64,000 bases of DNA from Caldilineaceae bacterium (GTDB taxonomy: Bacteria > Chloroflexota > Anaerolineae > Caldilineales > Caldilineaceae), in assembly GCA_022827195.1 (NCBI GenBank), contig JAJDTL010000020.1, positions 186,001 through 250,000 of the forward strand, in the 5' to 3' direction. This document shows, in pieces, positions 27,433 through 36,262 of this stretch (position 1 is the first letter of the stretch; each line of letters opens with the position of its first letter). A model generated the notes under the pieces. That model saw only the letters and a program-made list of their open reading frames with translations, was not told where the DNA came from and made no database searches. Position numbers and translations under genes: made by a program.

Positions 27433-30400
27433 CTATGCCCAAGGGTCGGCGGCGCTCGCGCCGGCAGGCGAGTTGCCCCAGACATTGTCGGGGGGGTCGA
27501 AGTCACCGGACCCCTCCCGTGCAGACGGGTCCGAATCCCAACTCACCTGTTCCCAGGTCGAGTCCCAGCCAGCATTGTGCGTGCCGGCGCCGGCCGCGTC
27601 TGCGAAATTTTCGAACGCGGGCGCGACGCCGGCGGCGCCTGCCGGGCTTCCCGCCATCGGAGGCGTTGAGCCGCCCATCTGCCTTTGCAAACCGTCGAAA
27701 TCTGGCGCGACAAATGCGGCGTCCGGCTGAGGAGTCAGAGGAGTTTCCTGTCCGGGCAGGATGATCGGTTCGTCATCATCCACATTGTACCCGCGACTTC
27801 GGGCGCGCGCCACCACGATGATCAGCCCCAGCAGCATCAGCGGCCCGCTGCACAGAACGAGCGGGAAGGTATAGAACGGACGCAGCCACCACTCGACATA
27901 GCGTTGGTAAAGGGTCGGGCTGCGGAAATTGATGTCGACCGACCGCGTTTCGCCGACCAGGCCGGAGATACTCAGGACCAGCTCTCCGCTGTAGAAGGAG
28001 CCGCGCAGGGCGTCCTTGGGCAGGGCTTTGCGCGCAACCAGCGTTACGGGAACTTCGAAGAATCCTTCGTCATCAGGCAGTCCGTTCACTTCGACCGGAG
28101 GGGCTTCGAGGTACTGTTCATCCAGGGTCATCACGCCGCTGCCGGTTTCGCCTGCTGCGGCGACCCCGACCACCTGCACGAGGAAAGGCGTTTTGCCGTC
28201 GAAGCGCAGGAGCAGTGTCTCGGTCGCTCTTTCGCCCGCCCGGCCCAGGTTGCCGAAGTCGAGCGCGCCGGCGAGGCTCCACTCCACGTCGCGAATCTGC
28301 AGGCGGAAGGGCAACGTATCGGAAAGGACATCGTAGTCCTGACCGGGGCCGGTCAGGCTGAGGACACCGTGGCAGCTGCCGGGCGACATCGGGTTCTGGC
28401 TCTGCAGCCGGATCGGAAGCGCCCAAACGGTCATGATTGCCTGTTGCCAGCTGTCTGAGCCGCCGGCACTGGCGGCGCTACCCCCGTCTGCGGGCGCGGC
28501 GGGCAGGAGATCGCCGGCGGTGGCGGTCAGGTCGCTGCAACTGCTTTCGGTCAGTTCGACTGTGAGGCGGAAGGGCGTATCGGAGTTGTAGGCGACGGGC
28601 AGCAGGATCTCTTCGTCCAGCCGGAAATTCGGCGAAGTATCGAAGAGCAGCTCGCCGAAGTCGGCCTCCTGCACCTGAATGCGGGCTTCGGAACGGGGAA
28701 TGTTCAGCGTAACAGGCAGCGAGGGCGCGGGCCGGACCTTCACCTCCATCGGCAGGCCGGCGGGGTTGAAGGCCGATAGATTCAACTGGCCCTCGTATGC
28801 GCCGGGGCGGAGCAGTTCCAGGCCCTCTATGCGCAGCAGGGCTGCTTGGCTGCCCTGTTCAGGCACTTCGATCGAAAAATTGAGTGATGTTTCGCGCACG
28901 ATTTCACTCGTGTCGGAGCGGCGCAGGATCAGCGAGGCCTCAAGCGTACCGATCTCCTCGACCGTGCTGGCCTGCACAGTCAGGGGCCAACCCTCGAGCG
29001 GCATCTTCGCCAGGTCGATGTCGGCCGGCAGGCCGCGCACATAGATCGCCGGTTCGACTTCCAGCGGCGTGCGCGCGAAGTCGCCGAAATTGACCCCGTC
29101 AACCGCCGCGGTCACGAAGAAGAGCGCTTCGTAATCATGCCCGTCCTGCGGGGTAAAACCGTCGTCGGAGCAGAGAGGGCTGCGACCGGCGGCAGGACTG
29201 TGGCAGCTGAGTCTGGCGCGGTAGACGTTCTGGCTGCCGCCGCCGGTGACGTCGTACACATAAACAGCGGCATGCAGGTTCTGCGCCTCAACGCCGGCTG
29301 CAAAGCCGATTTCCAGCACGAGGCTACCGTCGTCGCGGATGCCGGCATTCTCAGCTGAGGGTGAGAGGACCTGGACCTTGGGCAGGTCGTCGCGGGCCTG
29401 CAGCCGGAAGGTGCGGCGCAGTTGCAGCGGATGCCTGTCCTCTCCCAACTGCAAGGTCAGCTCGTCCGGGTTGCCGGCCAGCTGCAGTGCGGCGACCTGC
29501 TTCCCGCTGATTGGATCCTGGCCCAGGGCAGCGATCGGCGTCGTGCCGTTGAGAAGCAGCGGCTCGTCCGCGGCGGGGCCGGCGCCGGCCACAACGATGA
29601 GCGGAGAACCGCCGGCAGGATAGTAGCGTGTCGAGGCGGGGCTGCCCTGGACACTCGGCGGCGGAAAGAGCAGTTCCGGGAAGCTGTCCGCCTGGACGAC
29701 GGCAAAGCTGCTGAGGTCCCTTGTCTTGGCGACCCATTCGCCGGCTGGCAGCGGGGCGACCGCAACCTTCAGGTCAATGTTGCCATCGTCGAGAATGCTC
29801 TGCGTCTCAACCGGCGCGCCATCCCTATGCACTGCCGTGATCGCCGCGCGCGGGCTGATGAAAGCGATGCTGCCCGTGCCATGGCCGTTGCGAATTGAAA
29901 TCGTCAGGTCGCCGGCGGTGTTGCGGCGGGTGACGACCGAGCGGTCCGACTTCATTTCTGCGAAGATTTCGCTGAAAATGAGCAGAAGGTCCTGCGAGCT
30001 CTTGGCCTCGCGAGCCAAAGAGGAGTGGCTCTTGATGAAATCGCCGGCGCAGCCGGCATCCGGATTGCAAAGGATCACGGGGTAGAGGAGCGCGCCCTCG
30101 TCTTCGATCTGTGCCAGCAGATTGGCAATGACAGGACGCTGGCCGGGCACGTGCAGCGGCGCGGTCGGTTCGCCATCCGTCAGCAGGAGCACATACTGGC
30201 TGCGGTTGGGGTCACTGTGCGTTTCGAGCAGCTGCAGCGCCTCCCGCAGGCCCAAATCCATTCGTGTGTAGCCGCGTTCGACGTAGTCCTCGGGCGCCTG
30301 CAGCGTTGCGGCCAGCCGCCGGCGGTTTTCCGGGCTGCCCATCTGCTGCAGGAGGCTCAGCGCACCGACGCCCTCGGCCGTGCTGTCAAAGCGCAAGACC

Positions 30401-30867
30401 GCTATGCGGTCGGCGCTGTCGGCCAGATGCACCAATAGCCGCGCTGCGCTGTAGCGCAGCTCGTTCGGATCGCTGGGCGCGTTGCTGCTGTAGCCCTGGC
30501 AGGGCGGAGTGGAGGGCGGCGTCCCTGCTTCCCAGGGCCAACAGGTTGCCATGCTGCCGGAATCATCGAGAATGACGATCACGTCGATTGGGTCGGCGGC
30601 GGCCGATTGGGCATTGACGACGGTTTGCTGCGCTGCCGGGGCGCTGGCTTGGGTCAGGGCGTGTACAGGCGCGGGGAACCGTCCTGTTGTCGACAGGAGG
30701 AGGCAGCCGGTTAGAAGACATGCAAACGCGGCACAAAGCCGGTGAAGAACTCTTTCGGGCAGACGGCGCTCCTGTTCGGGGGAAAAGGCCCCAGTGGTTT
30801 CCCGGAGAGAGAACGCCTCCACACCCCCCGAAGGTTCCCGGTCCAATAGAGAAACGTGCGCGCGCAT
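27433..30867 (-). CDS. Large surface von Willebrand factor A protein with cytoplasmic tail
   Basis: 1144 residues. N-terminal signal/anchor (LCAAFACLLTGCLLLST, about 45-61), then a vWA domain at about 95-300 with an intact metal site: DDSGS at 101-105, a Thr in RGYTRMDLGL, and LLLTDGEPTAP. A long beta-rich region (300-990) looks like several Ig-like or carbohydrate-binding-like modules. One membrane helix follows (PLVLCSGPLMLLGLIIVVA, about 998-1020), then about 120 cytoplasmic residues that are acidic, low-complexity and Trp-containing. The start has CGGAG upstream. It heads the operon with the two tubulin-like proteins. The topology (outside vWA, one helix, inside tail) suits a transmembrane link between an extracellular ligand and the cytoskeletal proteins. 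Confidence 0.88.
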   Translation of the reverse strand: MRAHVSLLDREPSGGVEAFSLRETTGAFSPEQERRLPERVLHRLCAAFACLLTGCLLLSTTGRFPAPVHALTQASAPAAQQTVVNAQSAAADPIDVIVILDDSGSMATCWPWEAGTPPSTPPCQGYSSNAPSDPNELRYSAARLLVHLADSADRIAVLRFDSTAEGVGALSLLQQMGSPENRRRLAATLQAPEDYVERGYTRMDLGLREALQLLETHSDPNRSQYVLLLTDGEPTAPLHVPGQRPVIANLLAQIEDEGALLYPVILCNPDAGCAGDFIKSHSSLAREAKSSQDLLLIFSEIFAEMKSDRSVVTRRNTAGDLTISIRNGHGTGSIAFISPRAAITAVHRDGAPVETQSILDDGNIDLKVAVAPLPAGEWVAKTRDLSSFAVVQADSFPELLFPPPSVQGSPASTRYYPAGGSPLIVVAGAGPAADEPLLLNGTTPIAALGQDPISGKQVAALQLAGNPDELTLQLGEDRHPLQLRRTFRLQARDDLPKVQVLSPSAENAGIRDDGSLVLEIGFAAGVEAQNLHAAVYVYDVTGGGSQNVYRARLSCHSPAAGRSPLCSDDGFTPQDGHDYEALFFVTAAVDGVNFGDFARTPLEVEPAIYVRGLPADIDLAKMPLEGWPLTVQASTVEEIGTLEASLILRRSDTSEIVRETSLNFSIEVPEQGSQAALLRIEGLELLRPGAYEGQLNLSAFNPAGLPMEVKVRPAPSLPVTLNIPRSEARIQVQEADFGELLFDTSPNFRLDEEILLPVAYNSDTPFRLTVELTESSCSDLTATAGDLLPAAPADGGSAASAGGSDSWQQAIMTVWALPIRLQSQNPMSPGSCHGVLSLTGPGQDYDVLSDTLPFRLQIRDVEWSLAGALDFGNLGRAGERATETLLLRFDGKTPFLVQVVGVAAAGETGSGVMTLDEQYLEAPPVEVNGLPDDEGFFEVPVTLVARKALPKDALRGSFYSGELVLSISGLVGETRSVDINFRSPTLYQRYVEWWLRPFYTFPLVLCSGPLMLLGLIIVVARARSRGYNVDDDEPIILPGQETPLTPQPDAAFVAPDFDGLQRQMGGSTPPMAGSPAGAAGVAPAFENFADAAGAGTHNAGWDSTWEQVSWDSDPSAREGSGDFDPPDNVWGNSPAGASAADPWA

Positions 30868-30976
30868 CGGCTCCGCGTTTCCCCCGCTTCGTCAACGAGG
30901 GCGGCATGCCCGCTAATGGGGACAGGCCTGCTGTGAGCGAAATGCGCGCGCATAGGCTGCGCTTGTATCCATTTCG

Positions 30977-31004
30977 ATTGTATCATAGCGCAGATTGGGA
31001 ACAA
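30977..31004 (-). promoter_or_regulatory. Candidate extended -10 promoter of the vWA/tubulin operon
   Basis: On the minus strand: TTGTTC (31004-30999), a 16-bp spacer, and TACAAT (30982-30977, 5 of 6) preceded by TGA, an extended -10. The leader would be about 100 bases. Confidence 0.45.
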
Positions 31005-31219
31005 AAGGACCCGGTCAGACTGGGAAAGCGCTCCAAATCGGGCTAAGAGACGGGGACAAGCGGCAGGGGCATACACTGGAGATGTGGGCACCGAGAGGCA
31101 CACACGCTGCGGCCTGACAGTTTCTTCGGAGGTGGAAACTGCGGGGATGAGGCGGCTCTGATTTTGGGCGATTTGCCTACGATCCGCCAATGAAACATGC
31201 ACTTCAGCGGAATAGAAAG

Positions 31220-31259
31220 AGCGGCGGTTGGACGGGCCGGCAGCCGTCCAACCGCCGCT
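31220..31259 (-). terminator. Intrinsic terminator of the double-thioredoxin gene
   Basis: A perfect 16-bp inverted repeat (arms 31220-31235 and 31244-31259, 8-base loop) starts about 20 bp past the stop at 31280. On the minus strand the stem is followed by CTTTCTATTCC, a moderately U-rich tract. It is the clearest terminator in the window. Confidence 0.8.
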
Positions 31260-31279
31260 AGGCGCGGCCGGCTGTTCTT

Positions 31280-32731
31280 CTATTCGCCGCTGTCGCCGCT
31301 TTCGACTCCAATTTCTGCGAGCGCCTCGGATAGCGCGCCGACGAACTGGTCGGCAGGCAGTGCGCCGGGAATCAGCCGACCCTCGCCGCCGTAGAGAACG
31401 ACGAATGTGGGCGTGCCGCGCACGAAGGGCATGCCATCCTGCAGATCGCTCTGTACAGCCAGGGCCGACTCGTCCTGGCCCAGACAGCTTTCAAAAGCGT
31501 CGATATCCAGTTCATATTCAGCGGCTAGGGCCATGAAATAACCCTTGTTGTCCGGACGGGACCAGTCAGACATTTCGGCGAAGAAGCGATGATGGAACTT
31601 CCAGAAGGCGTCCTGCTGCGCCGCGCACTCCGCGGCAATCGAAGCCGAGAAGGCAAAGGGATGGATGTTCTCGATCGGGAAATGCTTGAACACCCACATC
31701 ACCTGCCCTGTGTTGACGAACTGCTCGTCCAGGACCGGCTGTGTTGTCAGTGTGTGGCGGCTGCAGTAGGGGCACTGGAAGTCGCTGAACTCGACGACGA
31801 CGACCGGGGCGTCGCTGCTGCCCTTGAATATGTCACCTGCGAGGGTGAAGCCGGGCCGGTCCGGGTCGGGGAGGAGGCCTGCAGGGGTAGCCCAAAATGG
31901 AAGCTGTCCTTCGCCCTGTTGCCGGTCCTGCTGCGGCGCCTGTGCAGCGCCCTGCGGCGAACGACCGAGCGCGATCGTTTCGATCCAGTCGGAGAAGGTT
32001 TCGTATGGCTGTGCGCCGCTGAGGCTGAATTCTTCGCCTGACTCTTCAAAGACGAAGCGGAAGCTGGGCGTGCCGGTGAAGCCCAGGGATCTGGCCTCCT
32101 CCAGGCTTTCGTTCACCTTTTCTACCAAGGACCCGCTATTGGCAACGCAGGCGCCGTACTGAGTTTGGTCGGCGCCCAGCTCCTGCGCCAACTCGGCGAA
32201 GAAGGACAAGGCCTCTTCGAGCGGCGCCCACTCTTTCTGCGTGCGGAAGATCCTGTCGTGCATCTGCCAGAAGAGGACGGCATCCTGTTCGCCCACACAG
32301 TTGGCGGCGATGGCTGCCGACAGTGCGTTGGGATGGAGCGAGGAGAGGGGCATATCGCGGAAGACGAATTTTACGGCGCCGCTCTCTCCGAATGTGGCCA
32401 ACAGCGCCGGTTCGGTCTGGATTACGTGACGGGCGCAGAAGGGGCACTCGTAGTCGCTGTATTCGTAGACGGTAACCGGGGCGTCCGGATCGCCGCGGAA
32501 GGGATAGCCCTCTTCGGTAAAGCCGACGGGGACGCCTCTGTGCGTGCTGGGCTGCTGCCAGGGGTCGGCGGCGGTGGAGTCGACGCCAGGGGGGGCGACC
32601 ATGAGACCTTCGGCGGTACAGCCTGCGGCGAGCAGGAGGGCGGCCGCGAGGAAGGTGAGGAGCAAAATGGACATCTTTCCGGTTCTATTCTTCTCTTTCT
32701 TGCGGCGCAAGAGTTTGGCTGGTGAATTCAT
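31280..32731 (-). CDS. Lipoprotein with two DsbA-type thioredoxin domains
   Basis: 483 residues from ATG 32731, which has GGAGAA upstream (the frame is open to 32854). A lipoprotein signal is present: basic RRKKEKNR, ILLLTFLAAALLLAAGC. Two complete DsbA/DsbG-like domains follow in tandem. Each opens with a DAPV segment, then a CxxC site: CPFC at 96-99 in YSDYECPFCARH, and CPYC at 320-323 in FSDFQCPYCSRH. Each also has its cis-Pro loop (TGTPSF and RGTPTF). Such domains oxidise or isomerise disulfides of exported proteins. Two active domains in one chain are uncommon; most family members have one. Both halves retain all key residues, so both may work. A likely client is the large extracytoplasmic protein set encoded nearby, by inference only. 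Confidence 0.9.
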   Translation of the reverse strand: MNSPAKLLRRKKEKNRTGKMSILLLTFLAAALLLAAGCTAEGLMVAPPGVDSTAADPWQQPSTHRGVPVGFTEEGYPFRGDPDAPVTVYEYSDYECPFCARHVIQTEPALLATFGESGAVKFVFRDMPLSSLHPNALSAAIAANCVGEQDAVLFWQMHDRIFRTQKEWAPLEEALSFFAELAQELGADQTQYGACVANSGSLVEKVNESLEEARSLGFTGTPSFRFVFEESGEEFSLSGAQPYETFSDWIETIALGRSPQGAAQAPQQDRQQGEGQLPFWATPAGLLPDPDRPGFTLAGDIFKGSSDAPVVVVEFSDFQCPYCSRHTLTTQPVLDEQFVNTGQVMWVFKHFPIENIHPFAFSASIAAECAAQQDAFWKFHHRFFAEMSDWSRPDNKGYFMALAAEYELDIDAFESCLGQDESALAVQSDLQDGMPFVRGTPTFVVLYGGEGRLIPGALPADQFVGALSEALAEIGVESGDSGE

Positions 32732-32852
32732 GGGTTCTCCGATCGAGTTCAGGAGGCGGTTGTTCGGCCTTCCTCTGGCGGGCAGGCGGATAGGCGCGGC
32801 GGTTGCCTCAAAACCAAATGGGCAGGGGCCCCGGCCTGCGACAGATTCCGAC

Positions 32853-32882
32853 ATTGTAACCGTGGAGACAATGGAGAACCAA
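32853..32882 (-). promoter_or_regulatory. Candidate promoter of the double-thioredoxin gene
   Basis: On the minus strand: TTGGTT (32882-32877), an 18-bp spacer and TACAAT (32858-32853, 5 of 6). The leader would be about 115 bases. Confidence 0.35.
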
Positions 32883-32968
32883 TTCCGGAGTTAGATTTAT
32901 CGATCAGCAGTTGGTCTCCGCGGTCCTATTTCCGATTGCGCAAAGGCCCGCTTTTTGTGTCGTCAAGT

Positions 32969-32998
32969 TTGCCTGAAACGGCGGTAACGTCGTAGTAT
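32969..32998 (+). promoter_or_regulatory. Candidate promoter of cysD
   Basis: TTGCCT at 32969-32974, an 18-bp spacer, TAGTAT at 32993-32998. Both hexamers match at 4 of 6 positions. Confidence 0.3.
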
Positions 32999-33053
32999 GA
33001 TGACTTTGCAAGGGCTGTGGCCAACCGTCGCGCACGCGAAGCGAGGGTACGGA

Positions 33054-34046
33054 ATGGACGATGTGACGCTGAGAGCTGAAGCAGTGCAGGATATCGAGGA
33101 GAGCGCGACGCATGGGGCGCGTGTCAACGCGGCCGACGGGCAGCCTGCTCCCCAGGCCGGACACCTGCGTCAGCTTGAGTCGGAGGCGATCTACGTGCTG
33201 CGCGAAGTGGCTGCCCAGTTCGAGCGGCCCTGCATGCTCTTTTCCGGGGGCAAGGACTCGATCGTCTGCGCGCATCTGGCGCGCAAAGCGTTCGCGCCGG
33301 GGCGGATTCCCTTTCCTTTGCTGCATATCGACACGGGACACAATTTCCCCGAAACCTTGATATTCCGCGATCAGCTTGTCCAGGCGTTGGGTGTCCGCCT
33401 GTTGGTGCGGTCAGTGCAGGACTCAATTGATGCCGGCCGCGTGCAGGAGGAGCCGGGTACCGACCCCAGCCGCAATAGATTGCAGACGGTTACGTTGCTG
33501 GATGCTCTGGCCGAGCTGCGGATTGACGCCGCGGTGGGCGGCGCGCGCCGCGACGAGGAGAAGGCGCGGGCGAAGGAGCGCTTTTTCTCGCACCGCGACG
33601 CATTCGGCCAGTGGAATCCCAAGAACCAGCGGCCCGAGCTGTGGAATCTTTTCAACGGGCGCAGATTGGACAACGAACACTTCCGCGTCTTTCCGATCAG
33701 CAACTGGACCGAGCTCGATATCTGGCAGTATATCGCCGAGCAACGAATCGAGTTGCCCAGCCTCTATTTCGCACACGAGCGGGACGTTGTGCGTCGCGAC
33801 GGCGTCCTGCTCGCGGTCGGAGATTACGTTGCACCGCGGTCGGGCGAAGTCGTCAGCAGTGAGAGGGTGCGTTTCCGTACGATTGGCGACATGACCTGCA
33901 CCGGCGCGGTGCCTTCCTCCGCCGGCACGCTGGCCGCGATCATAGAAGAGGTCGCGACCGCGCGCATTACCGAACGGGGCGACCGCGCGGACGACCGCCG
34001 CAGCGAAGCCGCGATGGAGGACAGAAAGCGGCAGGGGTATTTCTGA
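33054..34046 (+). CDS. cysD: Sulfate adenylyltransferase subunit 2 (CysD)
   Basis: 330 residues from ATG 33054, which has GAGGG upstream. CysD forms adenosine 5'-phosphosulfate from ATP and sulfate, driven by the GTPase CysN. The PP-loop LFSGGKDSIV is intact, as are the family segments HIDTGHNFPET, VGGARRDEEKARAKER, WNLFNGR and a C-terminal RFRTIGDMTCTGAV. The last motif is diagnostic for CysD versus PAPS reductase. About 40 extra residues precede the conserved N terminus. An array of heptamers and a 95-bp gap separate it from cysNC, which is on the same strand. Together they make PAPS for sulfate assimilation or sulfation; no APS/PAPS reductase or sulfotransferase is in the window. Confidence 0.95.
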   Translation: MDDVTLRAEAVQDIEESATHGARVNAADGQPAPQAGHLRQLESEAIYVLREVAAQFERPCMLFSGGKDSIVCAHLARKAFAPGRIPFPLLHIDTGHNFPETLIFRDQLVQALGVRLLVRSVQDSIDAGRVQEEPGTDPSRNRLQTVTLLDALAELRIDAAVGGARRDEEKARAKERFFSHRDAFGQWNPKNQRPELWNLFNGRRLDNEHFRVFPISNWTELDIWQYIAEQRIELPSLYFAHERDVVRRDGVLLAVGDYVAPRSGEVVSSERVRFRTIGDMTCTGAVPSSAGTLAAIIEEVATARITERGDRADDRRSEAAMEDRKRQGYF

Positions 34047-34051
34047 GGGCA

Positions 34052-34107
34052 GTGGATAGTGAATAGTGGATAGTGAATTGTGGATGGTGAATAGTGGATA
34101 GTGACTG
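34052..34107. repeat. Heptanucleotide tandem array, eight units
   Basis: Eight 7-bp units of GTGRATA type (GTGGATA alternating with GTGAATA, last unit GTGACTG), starting six bases after the cysD stop and ending 34 bp before cysNC. This is the most regular array in the window. Confidence 0.9.
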
Positions 34108-34141
34108 CATGACCCACCAGATTGTTGCCAGTTGAATTGCT

Positions 34142-36160
34142 ATGGACCTGTTACGATTTTCTACAGCCGGCAGCGTGGATGACGGCAAATCGACTTTGAT
34201 CGGGCGGCTGCTCTACGACTCCAAAGCGATATTTGAAGACCAGCTGCAGGCGGTTGAGCAGGCCAGCGCCGCACGCGGCGATGCAACGGTCGATTTGGCG
34301 CTCCTGACCGACGGGCTGAGGGCGGAGCGGGAGCAGGGCATCACGATCGACGTCGCCTACCGCTACACGGCTACGCCCAGGCGCAAGTTCATCATCGCCG
34401 ACACGCCGGGCCACATCCAGTACACGCGCAACATGGTTACCGGCGCGTCGACCGCGGAGCTGGCGATCATCCTGGTGGACGCGCGCAAGGGTGTCCTGAC
34501 CCAGTCCAAGCGGCACAGTTTTATCGCCTCGCTGCTGCAGATTCCCCATATCGTCGTCGCTGTCAACAAGATGGATCTGGTCGGCTACAGCGAGTCGCGG
34601 TTCCATGAGATTGTTGCCGACTACCGCGCCTTTGCAGCCAAGTTGAACGTGCGCGGCGTCGTCTACATTCCGATTTCTGCACTGCACGGCGACAACATCG
34701 TCAGCCAGAGCGCTAACATGCCCTGGTACAACGGCGCAACGCTGCTGCACCATCTGGAGACGGTCAACATCGGCGCCGGCCGCAACATCGTTGATTTTCG
34801 CCTGCCGATCCAGTATGTAATCAGGGCGAGCAACGCCGACGGCCGGGACTTTCGCGGTTTCGCCGGGCAGATCGTTTCCGGCCGCATCGCGCTCGGCGAA
34901 GAGGTGGTGGCCCTGCCGACCGGCATCCGCAGCCGCGTGGCCGGCATTCTTCGCGGTGACGAGAGCTATGAACAAGCGCAGGTCGGCGACTCGATCGTCG
35001 TTACTCTTGAGGACGAGATCGATGTCAGCCGCGGCGACATGCTGGTGCGAGTGCGCAATCTGCCGCACTCATCCAACCAGATCGACGCGACGCTCTGTTG
35101 GATGAGTGAAGGGCCCATGAACTGTCGGGGAAATGGGCCGGGCGGCAGTTTCGCGGCCCACTTCACGCCGGGCAACTGGTACTGGCTGCAACATTCGACG
35201 CGCCGGGTGCGTGCTTCCGTCCAGGAGTTGAACTATCGCATCGACGTAGACACGATGCACCGGCAGGACGCGCAGACGCTGCAGCTGAACGAGATCGGCC
35301 GGGCGCATATCGTTACGACCGAGCCGCTATTTTTCGATTCCTATCAGATCAACCGCGCCACGGGCAGCTTCATTCTGATCGACCCGCACACGAACAATAC
35401 AGTTGCGGCCGGCATGATCCGCGACCGGGCGCGGCGGGTCAGCGAACTTGTGCAGACCAGGGAAAGGAGCAGGTCCCGCCCCGACTTTGCCGGTCCCCGT
35501 TCCTCCGACGTCGTGTGGGAGCCGGTCGCGGTCACGCGGCCGATGCGCGAGGAGATGAACGGGCACGGGGCGGCGGTGCTGTGGTTCACCGGTCTGTCCG
35601 GTTCGGGAAAATCGACGGTTGCCAAGGCACTGGAGCAGCGGCTCTACCGGCTGGGCGTGCGCACCTTTTCCCTCGACGGGGACAACGTGCGTCATGGCCT
35701 CAACAGCGATTTGGGCTTCAGTGCGGAGGCGCGCACGGAGAACATCCGGCGCGTGGCGGAGGTCGCGAAACTGGCGTACGAGCACGGCAACATCGTGCTG
35801 TGCACCTTCATTTCACCCTACATCGCCGATCGGGATGCGGCGCGGGCGCTTGTGGCGGTCCCTGACCCAGAGCGAGGCGGGCCGGAAGCTGAGCCGGCGG
35901 GGTCGGTGGCTGGACCGGCAGGCCCGTTCTGGGAGGTCTACGTCAAGTGCGACCTCAAGGTCTGTAAGCAGCGCGATCCAAAGGGGTTGTACGCGCGCGC
36001 CGCGCGCGGCGAAATCCCGAACTTCACCGGCGTGTCGGCGCCCTACGAGGAGCCGCCCCGGCCGGACCTCGTCCTGGAGACCGACCGGTACTCGGCAGAC
36101 GAGATCGCGCAGCAGATTCTGGAAGAGTTGGTGCAGGCGGGAGTCGTAGCCAGCCCTTAG
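34142..36160 (+). CDS. cysNC: Bifunctional sulfate adenylyltransferase large subunit / APS kinase (CysNC)
   Basis: 672 residues. Residues 1-430 are a CysN GTPase: P-loop GSVDDGKST near residue 11, DTPGHIQYTRNM, and AVNKMD, followed by EF-Tu-like beta barrels. Residues about 475-670 are an APS kinase: P-loop GLSGSGKST, SLDGDNVRHGLNSDLGF, and TFISPYIADRD with the conserved Ser, so both activities look intact. An insertion of about 15 Pro/Gly/Ala-rich residues (after ALVAVPDPERGG) is present in the kinase, where the family normally has a short loop. The fusion channels APS directly to PAPS. Upstream of ATG 34142 there is little Shine-Dalgarno similarity; the heptamer array occupies the leader. 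Confidence 0.95.
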   Translation: MDLLRFSTAGSVDDGKSTLIGRLLYDSKAIFEDQLQAVEQASAARGDATVDLALLTDGLRAEREQGITIDVAYRYTATPRRKFIIADTPGHIQYTRNMVTGASTAELAIILVDARKGVLTQSKRHSFIASLLQIPHIVVAVNKMDLVGYSESRFHEIVADYRAFAAKLNVRGVVYIPISALHGDNIVSQSANMPWYNGATLLHHLETVNIGAGRNIVDFRLPIQYVIRASNADGRDFRGFAGQIVSGRIALGEEVVALPTGIRSRVAGILRGDESYEQAQVGDSIVVTLEDEIDVSRGDMLVRVRNLPHSSNQIDATLCWMSEGPMNCRGNGPGGSFAAHFTPGNWYWLQHSTRRVRASVQELNYRIDVDTMHRQDAQTLQLNEIGRAHIVTTEPLFFDSYQINRATGSFILIDPHTNNTVAAGMIRDRARRVSELVQTRERSRSRPDFAGPRSSDVVWEPVAVTRPMREEMNGHGAAVLWFTGLSGSGKSTVAKALEQRLYRLGVRTFSLDGDNVRHGLNSDLGFSAEARTENIRRVAEVAKLAYEHGNIVLCTFISPYIADRDAARALVAVPDPERGGPEAEPAGSVAGPAGPFWEVYVKCDLKVCKQRDPKGLYARAARGEIPNFTGVSAPYEEPPRPDLVLETDRYSADEIAQQILEELVQAGVVASP

Positions 36161-36262
36161 TTCCTGGCTTCCCGATTTTGGTGGACAGCTGCGGGTCCAT
36201 GGCGCGCCTCGCAGTTTGGGGAGTCAGGGCAAATAGAGTTGTAAAACGAGGTGGCGGTAGCA

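Larger units (their letters stand above)
30868..31279. other. Intergenic region between the dsbA-like gene and the vWA operon
   Basis: A 412-bp gap without a credible gene. It contains the intrinsic terminator of the upstream thioredoxin gene (31220-31259) and a candidate promoter for the vWA operon (30977-31004), so the operon is likely an independent transcription unit. Confidence 0.65.
32732..33053. other. Divergent promoter region, dsbA-like gene and cysD
   Basis: A 322-bp gap without a credible gene. Candidate promoters in both directions are listed at 32853-32882 and 32969-32998. Confidence 0.55.

Noticed and set aside
34052..34107. CRISPR array
   Set aside because: Period is 7 bp with no spacers; it is a simple tandem repeat.
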